Shown one piece after another: positions 11,806 to 19,222 of a DNA stretch of 43,903 nucleotides. The notes under the pieces were generated by a model. It was not told the DNA's origin, did not search any database, and saw only the letters and a list, made by a program, of their open reading frames with translations. Both the position numbers and the translations under genes were made by a program. The stretch lies in NCBI GenBank assembly GCA_030696305.1, contig JAUYSP010000039.1:1-43903 (forward strand), read 5' to 3'. Within the stretch, counting starts at the first letter, position 1. Each line of letters begins with the position of its first letter. The DNA is from Legionellaceae bacterium. Lineage in GTDB: Bacteria; Pseudomonadota; Gammaproteobacteria; Legionellales; Legionellaceae.

Positions 11806-11833
11806 TTACTGGAGTTTGGACAAACTCCAGTAA
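11806..11833. terminator. Bidirectional hairpin terminator between trxB and the TPR-methyltransferase gene
   Basis: This is a perfect 13-bp inverted repeat, TTACTGGAGTTTG / CAAACTCCAGTAA, with only GA between the arms. It lies 32 bases after the trxB stop and 33 bases before the end of the converging gene. T-rich tracts are modest on both sides. Position and strength support termination of both converging units. Confidence 0.65.
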
Positions 11834-11865
11834 CAAATTGCCGAAGAAAAAAAGGGAAATATCTT

Positions 11866-13563
11866 TCAACTGCTTATAAATTTTACTCCATATACCATCA
11901 CTTCTAAATCCAAATTCTCCTGCTTACGAGCAACCATTTTTTCCTGATGGACGATTGTAAAACCATACTTTCTGCACAGTTGATGAATGTAGTCAGGATG
12001 GTGACAAAAACGGATGGTTTCTTGTAATTTCCACGATTCATCTAAGCAAATTTCTGTAGTAAATAGAAATAGGCCATTAGGATTAAGTCTTGGCAAAATT
12101 GCTTGGAATACGGGTCCTAAATCACTTAAATAGGGAATCACGTCTGCGGCGACCATTAAGTCATAATGAGATTGCTCGTTTTGTAAAAAAGCCAACAACT
12201 CGGATTCAATTAATTCATCATAACACTTCTTTTCGCGCGCAATCATCAACATTTTGGCAGCGATATCAACACCGGTTAAATGATCACAAAATGGCTTTAA
12301 TATCACACCACTTAGCCCCGTTCCACAACCCAAATCGAGAGCACGGTTTACTTTAGTGCAATTCAATTGATGCAATAATTCCCATAATTTTTGCGGGACA
12401 GCATAGTGTAAGGTATCTTGCATATGGTGCTCATAATACATCGCATAATGATTAAATAGATCATTAACGTACGAGGGGCAGGAATTAGCTTGTTTATCAT
12501 TGCCCATCAATGCCTGTAACATAAACTGGCTGGTTTGATCACCTGGTTTAGCTAATAGAGCTCGTCGTAACAAAGTACACGCTTGATCACGATGCCCCAG
12601 ACGCATTTCAATTGCCGCTAAATTACTCAGTGCGCCAAAATGCTCGTATTGCAGTTTAAGAACCGATTCAAACAAATGAGTCGCCTCATTCACATGACCC
12701 AATCCCATTTGAGCTATACCCGTATTGTATAGATATTCTACATTATTAGGATCCTCTCTTAATAGCGCATCATAATACATTAAGGCATTTTCATATCGAT
12801 CATAATGAATAAACGTCGCAGCAAGATTATTACGCGCTTCCAGATGACATTCATCCAAAGCTAATGCTTGAGTAAAGTAGTCAATAGCATGCTGTTCCCG
12901 TTTTTGTTTTAATGCAATCACACCCAGATTCACTAAAGCATCAACGTATTCAGCATCAAAACTTAATACTTGCTTAAAAAAATCCTCAGCTTCCTCTAAG
13001 TTATCTTCTTCTAATTTCAAGACACCTAAATAAAATAAAGCGCTGATAGTTGTCGAATCAAGCGCTAATACATTCCTGAATTGTTTTTCTGCTGCCTCCA
13101 ATTCATGATGTTTTAACAGTAATAACCCTAAATTAAAATGAGCCGGCGTAAAAGCAGGGTCTGCATGCACCGCCGCTCGATATGTGCGTAAGGCCAGCTG
13201 GTAATCCCCCTGCATAGCATAAAGACCAGCTAAATTATTATGGGCTTGTGCATAGTGGGGTTCAATAATCAAAGCTTCTTGATAGTGTTTTATAGCCGGT
13301 TCCAGTTGATTGCTTTTCTTATACGCGTTGGCTAGATTCATATGTACGCTTGCATCACCAGGCCGTAACGCCAGTGCTCGCAAAAATAAATCCATCGCTT
13401 TAGGTATATCTTCTAGTTGAGCATAAGCTAATCCCAAATAACGTATTGCATCAAAATGATTAGGTTCACACGCTAATAATTCGTAGTATATCTTAATCGC
13501 TTCTTGTAACTTATTCGCTCGTTGTAATTTGGCAGCTTGAATAAATAATGGATTGACATTCAT
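11866..13563 (-). CDS. TPR-repeat protein fused to a SAM-dependent methyltransferase
   Basis: About ten tetratricopeptide repeats occupy residues 5-370; the PAFTPAHFNLGLLLLKHHELEAA type is recognisable, with the A-x-x-x-L/N-L-A and D-P-x pattern every 34 residues. A class I methyltransferase domain follows (about 405-560): motif I RALDLGCGTGLSG, acidic residue in LTGVDIAAKML, and motif IV LMVAADVIPYL. TPR arrays bind partner proteins, so the methyl acceptor may be a bound protein, but no substrate can be named. Similar TPR-methyltransferase fusions are found widely in proteobacteria. There is no signal peptide. The ATG at 13563 is used here; an in-frame GTG three codons upstream (13572) is possible, and neither has a clear ribosome-binding site. 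The gene is divergent from the dienelactone hydrolase gene and appears monocistronic. Confidence 0.8.
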   Translation of the reverse strand: MNVNPLFIQAAKLQRANKLQEAIKIYYELLACEPNHFDAIRYLGLAYAQLEDIPKAMDLFLRALALRPGDASVHMNLANAYKKSNQLEPAIKHYQEALIIEPHYAQAHNNLAGLYAMQGDYQLALRTYRAAVHADPAFTPAHFNLGLLLLKHHELEAAEKQFRNVLALDSTTISALFYLGVLKLEEDNLEEAEDFFKQVLSFDAEYVDALVNLGVIALKQKREQHAIDYFTQALALDECHLEARNNLAATFIHYDRYENALMYYDALLREDPNNVEYLYNTGIAQMGLGHVNEATHLFESVLKLQYEHFGALSNLAAIEMRLGHRDQACTLLRRALLAKPGDQTSQFMLQALMGNDKQANSCPSYVNDLFNHYAMYYEHHMQDTLHYAVPQKLWELLHQLNCTKVNRALDLGCGTGLSGVILKPFCDHLTGVDIAAKMLMIAREKKCYDELIESELLAFLQNEQSHYDLMVAADVIPYLSDLGPVFQAILPRLNPNGLFLFTTEICLDESWKLQETIRFCHHPDYIHQLCRKYGFTIVHQEKMVARKQENLDLEVMVYGVKFISS

Positions 13564-13643
13564 AGAGTTCACATAAGCAATGATTGCAAAGAATAATTAA
13601 TTGATCATACACTATCTTATTTAAAGAAACCTATGGATTCATT

Positions 13644-14357
13644 ATGCATACTTCTAACTATATTTATCATCACGGTGAACAAGCTTTACATGGATACCTC
13701 ACGCATGATGATCAGATTGATACCCCTCGACCAGCAGTTTTAGTCATTCATGATTGGTCTGGCCGCAATGATTTTGCATGCCAAAAAGCCGATTTAATTG
13801 CTAATTTAGGTTATGTTGGTTTTGCTGTTGATATGTATGGTTTGGGCCGTATCGGTGAAACAAATGAAGAAAAACAAGCGTTAATGGAACCGCTAGCAAA
13901 TGATAGACGTTTATTACGAGCACGGATCGGAGCAGCATTGGATGAATTAGTCACAATGTCTGAAGTTGATAATGATCGAATTGCTGTAATAGGCTTTTGC
14001 TTTGGTGGTTTATGTGCTTTGGATTTAGCTCGAAGTGGTGCAAACATCGCTGGTGCAGTGAGCTTTCATGGTCTCTTACAAAAACCTGATTACCTAGCAA
14101 ATCATGAAATTAAAGCAAAAATATTGGCATTGCATGGTTATGATGATCCTATGGCAACACCCGATCAAGTCCGGGTATTTTGTGACGAAATGACCAAGGC
14201 CGGCGTAGATTGGCAAATGCACATGTATGGTCAAACAAAGCATGCTTTTACTAACCCAAAAGCTCATGATGTACCTTTAGGGTTGATTTATAACACCGAA
14301 GCAGCACGCCGTGCACTTCAAAGTATGACTAATTTTTTGGAGGAAATCTTTGCCTAA
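13644..14357 (+). CDS. Dienelactone hydrolase family protein
   Basis: This 237-residue alpha/beta hydrolase has the dienelactone-hydrolase catalytic set: the nucleophile elbow GFCFGG with C119, D168 in GYDDPM and H200 in KHAF. The strand-turn VLVIHDWSGRND near residues 32-43 is also typical. Family members hydrolyse enol-lactones or other esters; the physiological substrate here is unknown, and aromatic degradation genes are absent nearby. A housekeeping detoxification or carboxylesterase role is more likely than a role in aromatic breakdown. It overlaps cinA by eight bases, so the two are co-transcribed. Confidence 0.85.
   Translation: MHTSNYIYHHGEQALHGYLTHDDQIDTPRPAVLVIHDWSGRNDFACQKADLIANLGYVGFAVDMYGLGRIGETNEEKQALMEPLANDRRLLRARIGAALDELVTMSEVDNDRIAVIGFCFGGLCALDLARSGANIAGAVSFHGLLQKPDYLANHEIKAKILALHGYDDPMATPDQVRVFCDEMTKAGVDWQMHMYGQTKHAFTNPKAHDVPLGLIYNTEAARRALQSMTNFLEEIFA
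14338..14342 (+). promoter_or_regulatory. Ribosome-binding site fixing a TTG start for cinA
   Basis: GGAGG lies inside the end of the upstream hydrolase gene, seven bases before the TTG at 14350. No ATG fits the frame nearby, and the TTG gives a protein beginning just before the conserved CinA domain. Confidence 0.7.
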
Positions 14358-14835
14358 GCAATCTGTATTTGATCTGTCACAACAAGTAGGAAAAATGTTA
14401 CTCACGCATCAGTGGCAATGTGCAGTCGCAGAATCATGCACGGGCGGCGGTTTAGCGGCCGCCATTACTGAGTGTCCGGGCAGTTCCGCATGGTTTGATC
14501 GTGGGTTTGTGACGTATTCAAATGCAGCAAAACAAAGTATGTTAAACGTCCCGAAGCAAACTCTTGTTCAATATGGTGCGGTGAGCGAGGAAACCGTTAG
14601 AGCAATGGCTGAAGGTGCTCTCCAAGCGAGCTTAGCTCAATTAACCGTGGCCATCAGTGGTATAGCTGGCCCCGATGGCGGCACGCCAACAAAACCGGTA
14701 GGCACTGTTTGGATTGCTTGGGCGAGTGAGTTTCATGCGACTAAAGCGCATTGTTTTTTATTCATAGGTGATCGCAGTGCCATTCGTCAACAATCAATTG
14801 AAGAGGCCTTGTTAGGTTTAATCCAAATGGGTTAA
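14350..14835 (+). CDS. pncC: CinA-family nicotinamide-nucleotide amidohydrolase (PncC-type)
   Basis: The 161-residue protein is the stand-alone C-terminal CinA domain, which deamidates nicotinamide mononucleotide to nicotinic acid mononucleotide in NAD recycling. Seen in the sequence are VAESCTGGGLAAAIT (about 25-39), GIAGPDGGTPTKPVGTVWIA (about 104-123) and the conserved N-terminal helix. The long N-terminal molybdopterin-binding-like domain of full CinA is absent, as in E. coli PncC/YgaD. Translation starts at TTG with GGAGG seven bases upstream. It overlaps the end of the hydrolase gene. In many gammaproteobacteria this gene precedes recA; recA is not in this window. Confidence 0.9.
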   Translation: MPKQSVFDLSQQVGKMLLTHQWQCAVAESCTGGGLAAAITECPGSSAWFDRGFVTYSNAAKQSMLNVPKQTLVQYGAVSEETVRAMAEGALQASLAQLTVAISGIAGPDGGTPTKPVGTVWIAWASEFHATKAHCFLFIGDRSAIRQQSIEEALLGLIQMG

Positions 14836-14912
14836 TTTCATCTGCATGTTTGTAAAAAAAACGCTTTTTTATTAAGATCGACCAAGGATATCAAATATTA
14901 GGGACACCCATT

Positions 14913-15629
14913 ATGGATTATCATTATTTTAAAGACAAAGTAAACCGCTTTTATGGTCGTTATGTAGGATACGACAAACGACCTACTTTTTTTGAAATTG
15001 AAAAAAATTTTCCAATGTTACATCAGGTTACTACTCATTTTTCTGTGATAAAAACCGAATTTGAAAAAGCCATCGCCAATACACCTGATTTACCGCGTTA
15101 TCATGAGATTGATCCAGGTGAATCAGAAATATCTGATGCGTGTCCAAAGCAATGGAATGTATTTATGCTGTACCTGTTAGGTTATCAAACCAAAGAAGCC
15201 CAAGCGCTATGTCCAACGACATTTAGTTTATTAAAAGATATTCCAGGAGTAATTCAAGCCTTTTTTTCTATTCTAGAGCCTGGCAAGTCAATCCCGTTAC
15301 ACGACGGTCCCTATTTAGGCTATTTAAGATATCATTTAGGAATTCATGTTCCTAAAAATAATCCACCAACCATTACGGTAAATAAACAACCCTATACTTG
15401 GCGCGAAGGGGAAGCAGTATTATTTGATGACTCCTGGCCACATCAGGTACACAATGAAAGCGATGAATTTCGAGCTGTCCTAATCATCGATATCCTTCGA
15501 CCAATGCCCTTCCTGCCTAATTTAGTCAATCGATTCATTACTCAAACTATCGCTCGTTACTTATATGGCAAAAAGGTTATCAATCGCGTTTTGCAGCATG
15601 ATTCTAAGATCAAGCCTTTAATGCAGTAA
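14913..15629 (+). CDS. Aspartyl/asparaginyl beta-hydroxylase-family 2-oxoglutarate oxygenase
   Basis: The 238-residue protein matches the Asp_Arg_Hydrox family of Fe(II)/2-oxoglutarate oxygenases. The likely ligands are visible: H141 in GYLRYHLGIHVP and H177 in DDSWPHQVHN bind iron, and R187 in EFRAVLIIDI binds 2-oxoglutarate, by analogy with mammalian AspH. The family includes AspH, which hydroxylates Asp/Asn in proteins, and LpxO, which 2-hydroxylates a lipid A acyl chain. The acceptor cannot be decided from the sequence. Lack of an obvious membrane helix is unlike AspH; the nearby lipid A gene makes an LpxO-like role worth testing. AGGGA lies eight bases before the ATG. The gene probably has its own promoter in the 77-base gap after cinA. 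Confidence 0.8.
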   Translation: MDYHYFKDKVNRFYGRYVGYDKRPTFFEIEKNFPMLHQVTTHFSVIKTEFEKAIANTPDLPRYHEIDPGESEISDACPKQWNVFMLYLLGYQTKEAQALCPTTFSLLKDIPGVIQAFFSILEPGKSIPLHDGPYLGYLRYHLGIHVPKNNPPTITVNKQPYTWREGEAVLFDDSWPHQVHNESDEFRAVLIIDILRPMPFLPNLVNRFITQTIARYLYGKKVINRVLQHDSKIKPLMQ

Positions 15630-15665
15630 CGTAATTTACTCATCATTAGCAAATTCACGAGTAAC

Positions 15666-15701
15666 CGCGGGATCCATCGATATTGAAACATCACTGGATC
15701 C
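15666..15701. repeat. Degraded copy of the 99-bp inverted-repeat element
   Basis: CCGCGGGATCC, then a diverged core with GATATTG, ending in CTGGATCC (15694-15701). This follows the order of the element copy at 16705-16784, but the core is shortened. It marks the 3' boundary of the first copy of the duplicated block. Confidence 0.5.
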
Positions 15702-15718
15702 AGCGAAAATCGAAAAGA

Positions 15719-16561
15719 TCAGTTCGAAGGTGACATCAATATCAAACCTGCGTATTCTTGCTGCACTTGCTCACAAAGAGAAAGAGACGACCGCTCTGCC
15801 TTTTTAAAGAAAATGGAGTTTTTTGCCGACTCTTTATCATCGCCTATCAGTTTATCTACAGGTGTACTACTCTCTAAATCCGCGAAAGAGTAATCCGTCA
15901 TATTTTTGAGACATTTATCGGCCTTACTCCAAATTGAATTAAAAAAAGCATGATACAGAGCGCTTGGGGCATTACTGGAGGGTAACGCAGTCAAAGTGGA
16001 AAGCATAAGTAAAGGGAACACAGCCCCAGCAATAATTAAAAACAATTGAGATGCAATTACTCCTATTGTAAGTATTCCTCCGCCAAAAAGACATGCACCA
16101 GCAAGAAGCAGAAGTCTGCTGCGCCATAAATCCAACGACTTTTTCTCACTTTCAAGCGTAGGATAAAAATAAGGGGAATTGCTGTGTTTTATCTGCTTAT
16201 AGCTACTTACAAATCCAGACCGGAGAGATCGGATATTCTGGCTTATATCAGCTGTATTATTCTGTATCGATAGCAATATTGGATTGATTTTTTCTGATAG
16301 TGCGCTCGAGAGCTTCTGAGTATCATCAAGGCTATTCTTGGATTGTATCTTTTGTTCTAACTTAATCCAATAAATCAGCTGATCCGTTAAATGACTCATA
16401 TATTGTAAGGCTAATTGGGCATCATAGTCTTCATTGGCTTCATTGCCTTTTTCATTTTTTAATACATTAACTAAAGCTTGTTTATAACGTTTTAGGTAAT
16501 TTTGGAGTCGTTCATGATCCAGAACAATAGTTTGACTCTTAACATCAGATGGGGCGTGCAT
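15719..16561 (-). CDS. Unknown membrane-hairpin protein, tandem paralogue A
   Basis: I do not recognise this 280-residue protein. The N-terminal half is hydrophilic and helical (about 1-140, with YLKRYKQALVNVLKNEK). Two adjacent hydrophobic segments (about 147-198, including LLLLAGACLFGGGILTIGV and LFLIIAGAVFPLLML) could form a membrane hairpin, and the last 80 residues are hydrophilic. There is no signal peptide. It is about 90 percent identical by eye to paralogue B over the last 200 residues, while the first 60-70 residues have diverged. GGAG precedes the ATG by about nine bases. Hairpin-bearing orphan proteins of this size in Legionellales are often considered candidate Dot/Icm effectors, but nothing in the sequence proves that. 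This copy appears to be the derived one, because a relic of the lpxA end lies upstream of it. Confidence 0.75.
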   Translation of the reverse strand: MHAPSDVKSQTIVLDHERLQNYLKRYKQALVNVLKNEKGNEANEDYDAQLALQYMSHLTDQLIYWIKLEQKIQSKNSLDDTQKLSSALSEKINPILLSIQNNTADISQNIRSLRSGFVSSYKQIKHSNSPYFYPTLESEKKSLDLWRSRLLLLAGACLFGGGILTIGVIASQLFLIIAGAVFPLLMLSTLTALPSSNAPSALYHAFFNSIWSKADKCLKNMTDYSFADLESSTPVDKLIGDDKESAKNSIFFKKAERSSLSLCEQVQQEYAGLILMSPSN

Positions 16562-16661
16562 ATTTCAACTCCGAATAAAGGAGGTCTCATTATATATTGC
16601 TATGGGCAAAAATAAAACATATACGCCCAAATGGTTTAAATTAAACCAAAAATAATGGTTG

Positions 16662-16675
16662 CCGTACTATCCCTC
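16662..16675 (-). pseudogene. 14-bp relic of the lpxA 3' end
   Basis: The 14 bases CCGTACTATCCCTC are identical to 17803-17816, the last codons of lpxA (…RGIVR). The flanking A-rich stretch also aligns loosely with that upstream of paralogue B. The relic lies upstream of paralogue A exactly where lpxA lies upstream of paralogue B, so the duplicated block included the tail of lpxA. Confidence 0.65.
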
Positions 16676-16704
16676 GGGTTGGTTGACATTTCCACAAAGC
16701 CTAC

Positions 16705-16784
16705 GTCCCGCGGCTTGTCCGCGGGATCTAGAGATGTTGTTCAATACAAAATTCTATTACACAGCGATAGATCGAACTGGATCC
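16705..16784 (+). repeat. Truncated copy of the 99-bp inverted-repeat element
   Basis: This starts with the same GTCCCGCGGC-TGTCCGCGGG end and continues through the same core (TTCAATACA, AATTCTATT, TAGATCGAACTGGAT) as the element at 24495-24593 read on the minus strand. It lacks the far GC-rich end. It lies between the two orphan paralogues and ends at the shared CTGGATCC where homology between the two duplicated blocks begins. Confidence 0.8.
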
Positions 16785-16802
16785 TACGAAAGTTCGAAAA
16801 GA

Positions 16803-17630
16803 TCAGCTCGAAGATGTCATCAAACCGTCGTATTCCTGCTGCACTTGCTCACAAAGAGAAAGAGACGACCGCTCTACCTTTTTAAAGAAAATGGAGTTTT
16901 TTGCCGACTCTTTATCATCGCCTATCAATTTATCTACAGGTGTACTACTCTCTAAATCCGCGAAAGAGTAAGCCGTCATATTTTTGAGACATTTATCGGC
17001 TTCACTCCAAATTGAATTAAAAAAAGCATGATCCAGAGCGCTTGGGGCATTACTGGAGGGTAACGCAGCCAAAGTGGAAAGCATACAAAGTAAAAGTAAC
17101 CCAGCCCCAGCAATAATTAAAGGCAATTGAGATGCAATTACTCCAATTGTAAGTGTCATTCCTCCGCCAATAAGGCATGCACCAGCAAGAAGCAGAAGTC
17201 TGCTGCTCCATAAATCCAACGACTTTTTCTCACTTTCAAGCGTAGGATAAAAATAAGGGGAATTGTTGCGTTTTATCTGCTTATAGCTACTTACAAATTC
17301 AGACCGGAGAGATCGGATATTCTGGCTTATATCAGCTGTATTATTCTGTATCGATAGCAAGATTGGATTGATTTTTTCTGATAGTGCGCTCGAGAGCTTC
17401 TGAGTATCATCAAGGCTATTCTTGGATTGCATCTTTTGTTCTAATTTAATCCAATTAATTAGCTGATCTGTTAAATAACTCATGTATTTTAAGGCTAATT
17501 GGGCATCATTGACTTTTTCATTTTCTAATACACGAGCTAAAGCTATTTTATAACGTTCTAAATACCCTTGCACCTCAACATACGTAACATCGTTCACAGC
17601 TAAAACCTTAACATCATTTGAGGCTTGCAT
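16803..17630 (-). CDS. Unknown membrane-hairpin protein, tandem paralogue B
   Basis: This 275-residue protein is unrecognised, with the same architecture as paralogue A: a hydrophilic helical N-terminal half, two adjacent hydrophobic segments (about residues 145-193, with LLLLAGACLIGGG and LPLIIAGAGLLLLCML) and a hydrophilic tail ending GLMTSSS. The ATG at 17630 is preferred over one 15 codons upstream because GGAG lies about eight bases before it and the protein then starts MQASNDVK, matching MHAPSDVK of the paralogue. It lies just downstream of lpxA on the same strand, where lpxB is found in E. coli. The gap contains a palindrome fragment (17680-17704), so it probably has its own promoter. 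It is probably the ancestral copy. Confidence 0.75.
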   Translation of the reverse strand: MQASNDVKVLAVNDVTYVEVQGYLERYKIALARVLENEKVNDAQLALKYMSYLTDQLINWIKLEQKMQSKNSLDDTQKLSSALSEKINPILLSIQNNTADISQNIRSLRSEFVSSYKQIKRNNSPYFYPTLESEKKSLDLWSSRLLLLAGACLIGGGMTLTIGVIASQLPLIIAGAGLLLLCMLSTLAALPSSNAPSALDHAFFNSIWSEADKCLKNMTAYSFADLESSTPVDKLIGDDKESAKNSIFFKKVERSSLSLCEQVQQEYDGLMTSSS

Positions 17631-17679
17631 ATCTCTGCTCCAATAAAAGAAACGTAACACCCTAAACTGAAGCAACGTT

Positions 17680-17704
17680 ATCCCTCACTGCTTTCTGGAT
17701 GACG
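17680..17704. repeat. Half-copy of the palindromic repeat found in the giant gene
   Basis: The 25 bases from ATCCCTCACT to GGATGACG match 22 of 25 positions of the segment at 34952-34976 (minus strand) inside the giant SecA-like gene. It interrupts the region upstream of paralogue B; the matching region upstream of paralogue A lacks it. Confidence 0.65.
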
Positions 17705-17799
17705 TACCTGGGTAGTTACAAAGAAGCCTCATTGTATATAACTTTTAAATATTTGTCAAATAAAATACAAGATGAATGGGATAAATCCAATAGTGACAG

Positions 17800-18570
17800 T
17801 TACCGTACTATCCCTCTCGTCGATTGATTAAGTGCATCTATCATCATCACAACTTCAGGGCAGTCCTGTTGCAGAACTTCCAACTCAGCAACTGCTTGCT
17901 GTACAGTTAATCCTTTACGGAAAATAATTTTATATGCACGACGTAACAAATCAATGGCTACAGAAGAGAAACCCGCTCGGCGTAATCCTACCGTGTTAAT
18001 ACCACAGGCATTGGTATCATGGCCCGCTATCATAATATAAGGCAATACGTCTTTAGTTACATAAGTAGCTCGAGCAATAAAAGCATACGCTCCTATATGA
18101 CAAAACTGATGAACCGCTGCATAACCACCAATATTAACATAATCTTCAACAATAACGTGTCCGGACAACGCGGCATAATTGACAAGAACAACGTGATTTC
18201 CAACTACGCAATCATGGCCAATGTGAGAATATGCCATTAAAAAGTTTTGATTGCCAATTCGTGTAAGCCCACCGCCTTTGATCGTTCCTCGGCTAATCAT
18301 GCAGAACTCACGAATAATATTATTATCCCCTATTTCAAGACAAGTTGGTTCATCTTGGTATGTTTTATCTTGCGGAGCATCACCAACAGAGGCGAATTGA
18401 AAAATTTTATTATTTTTTCCAATTGTTGTCGGTCCTTGAATAACAACATGAGGACCTATCCATGTTCCTTCACCAATCTCTACATCAGCACCAATAATCG
18501 TGCCTGGTCCAACAGATACTCCTGCAGCTAGTTTAGCAGAAGGATGAATTATCGCATGTTCACTTATCAC
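17800..18570 (-). CDS. lpxA: UDP-N-acetylglucosamine acyltransferase LpxA
   Basis: LpxA is the first enzyme of lipid A synthesis; it moves a 3-hydroxyacyl chain from acyl carrier protein to the 3-hydroxyl of UDP-GlcNAc in the cytoplasm. The 256-residue protein is a left-handed parallel beta helix of hexapeptide repeats, followed by a helical C-terminal domain (AGFSSVAIDLLRRAYKIIFR). The catalytic segment SHIGHDC lies at about 115-121 and the substrate-binding loop GTIKGGGLTRIG at about 95-106. A longer frame is open upstream, but the GTG at 18570 gives the normal length and has AAGGA eight bases before it. It overlaps the end of fabZ by 11 bases, implying coupled translation. lpxB does not follow; two unknown genes do. 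Confidence 0.95.
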   Translation of the reverse strand: MISEHAIIHPSAKLAAGVSVGPGTIIGADVEIGEGTWIGPHVVIQGPTTIGKNNKIFQFASVGDAPQDKTYQDEPTCLEIGDNNIIREFCMISRGTIKGGGLTRIGNQNFLMAYSHIGHDCVVGNHVVLVNYAALSGHVIVEDYVNIGGYAAVHQFCHIGAYAFIARATYVTKDVLPYIMIAGHDTNACGINTVGLRRAGFSSVAIDLLRRAYKIIFRKGLTVQQAVAELEVLQQDCPEVVMMIDALNQSTRGIVR

Positions 18571-19030
18571 TTTGTTTTTCCTTTGGTATTTCTTTCGCGG
18601 CACTCATTAAATCAGCAGAACATGCTAGCTTATCGCCAACATAAACACTTCCATGCATGCGCCAAAAATCTCGTTTTTGTCCAACTAGTTTCACTTCCAA
18701 ACGCAATTGATCACCCGGAGTTACCACTTGTTTAAATTTGGCATTATCAATGCCAGCAAAAAAATATAAAAACTCATGTCCTTCTTTTGCTGTACGCGAT
18801 AAATTAGATAGAATTGCGCTTGCTTGAGCTAGTGACTCCAACATCAACACACCTGGCATGATTGGATTTCCAGGAAAATGTCCCATAAAAAAAGGTTCGT
18901 TAATGGTCACATTTTTTATTGCTGTTAGAAAATCATATTCTTTATAATCCAGAACACGATCAACTAAAATAAATGGATAACGATGGGGCAATAACTGGAG
19001 GACTTTGGTAATTTCGACTGATTCGCTCAT
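18560..19030 (-). CDS. fabZ: 3-hydroxyacyl-[acyl-carrier-protein] dehydratase FabZ
   Basis: FabZ dehydrates 3-hydroxyacyl-ACP in fatty acid elongation and competes with LpxA for 3-hydroxyacyl-ACP. The hot-dog-fold protein has 156 residues. The active-site histidine lies in [15 protein letters not shown] (about 47-61) and the catalytic glutamate in [10 protein letters not shown] (about 63-72). The opening [17 protein letters not shown] is diagnostic. It overlaps lpxA downstream. The usual upstream neighbour lpxD is missing; instead 192 bases with a repeat fragment separate it from skp. Confidence 0.96.
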   Translation of the reverse strand: MSESVEITKVLQLLPHRYPFILVDRVLDYKEYDFLTAIKNVTINEPFFMGHFPGNPIMPGVLMLESLAQASAILSNLSRTAKEGHEFLYFFAGIDNAKFKQVVTPGDQLRLEVKLVGQKRDFWRMHGSVYVGDKLACSADLMSAAKEIPKEKQSDK

Positions 19031-19127
19031 AAGTTATGTCTCACTAAAAATAGGCTTATAATTCGGAAATTGGTGAGTTAGGACATTCAACGCAGATATT
19101 CACTGCGCAAGAGATGGTACTCAAGTA

Positions 19128-19168
19128 AAGCCCTGGATCCCGCGGCTTGGCCGCGGGAAATCGAACTG
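19128..19168. repeat. Single-end remnant of the inverted-repeat element, where lpxD is usually found
   Basis: CTGGATCCCGCGGCTTGGCCGCGGG, a near-perfect palindrome matching the terminal repeat of the 24495-24593 element, is followed by ATCGAACTG, also found in the element core. It lies in the 192-base gap between fabZ and skp. I see no remnant of lpxD coding sequence in this gap. Confidence 0.65.
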
Positions 19169-19222
19169 CTAGAAATTCAGCAACTCTGAACGCCAGTAGA
19201 CTTCAACGTGTTGACTGTATCG

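Noticed and set aside
16655-16955. Two overlapping plus-strand open frames between the orphan paralogues
   Set aside because: They are formed by the inverted-repeat element and the antisense of paralogue B; no start signals or homology by eye.
17800-18603. Longer LpxA beginning at the upstream ATG (18603)
   Set aside because: It would add 11 basic residues not usual for LpxA and overlap fabZ by 44 bases; the GTG at 18570 has AAGGA at good spacing and gives the normal length.
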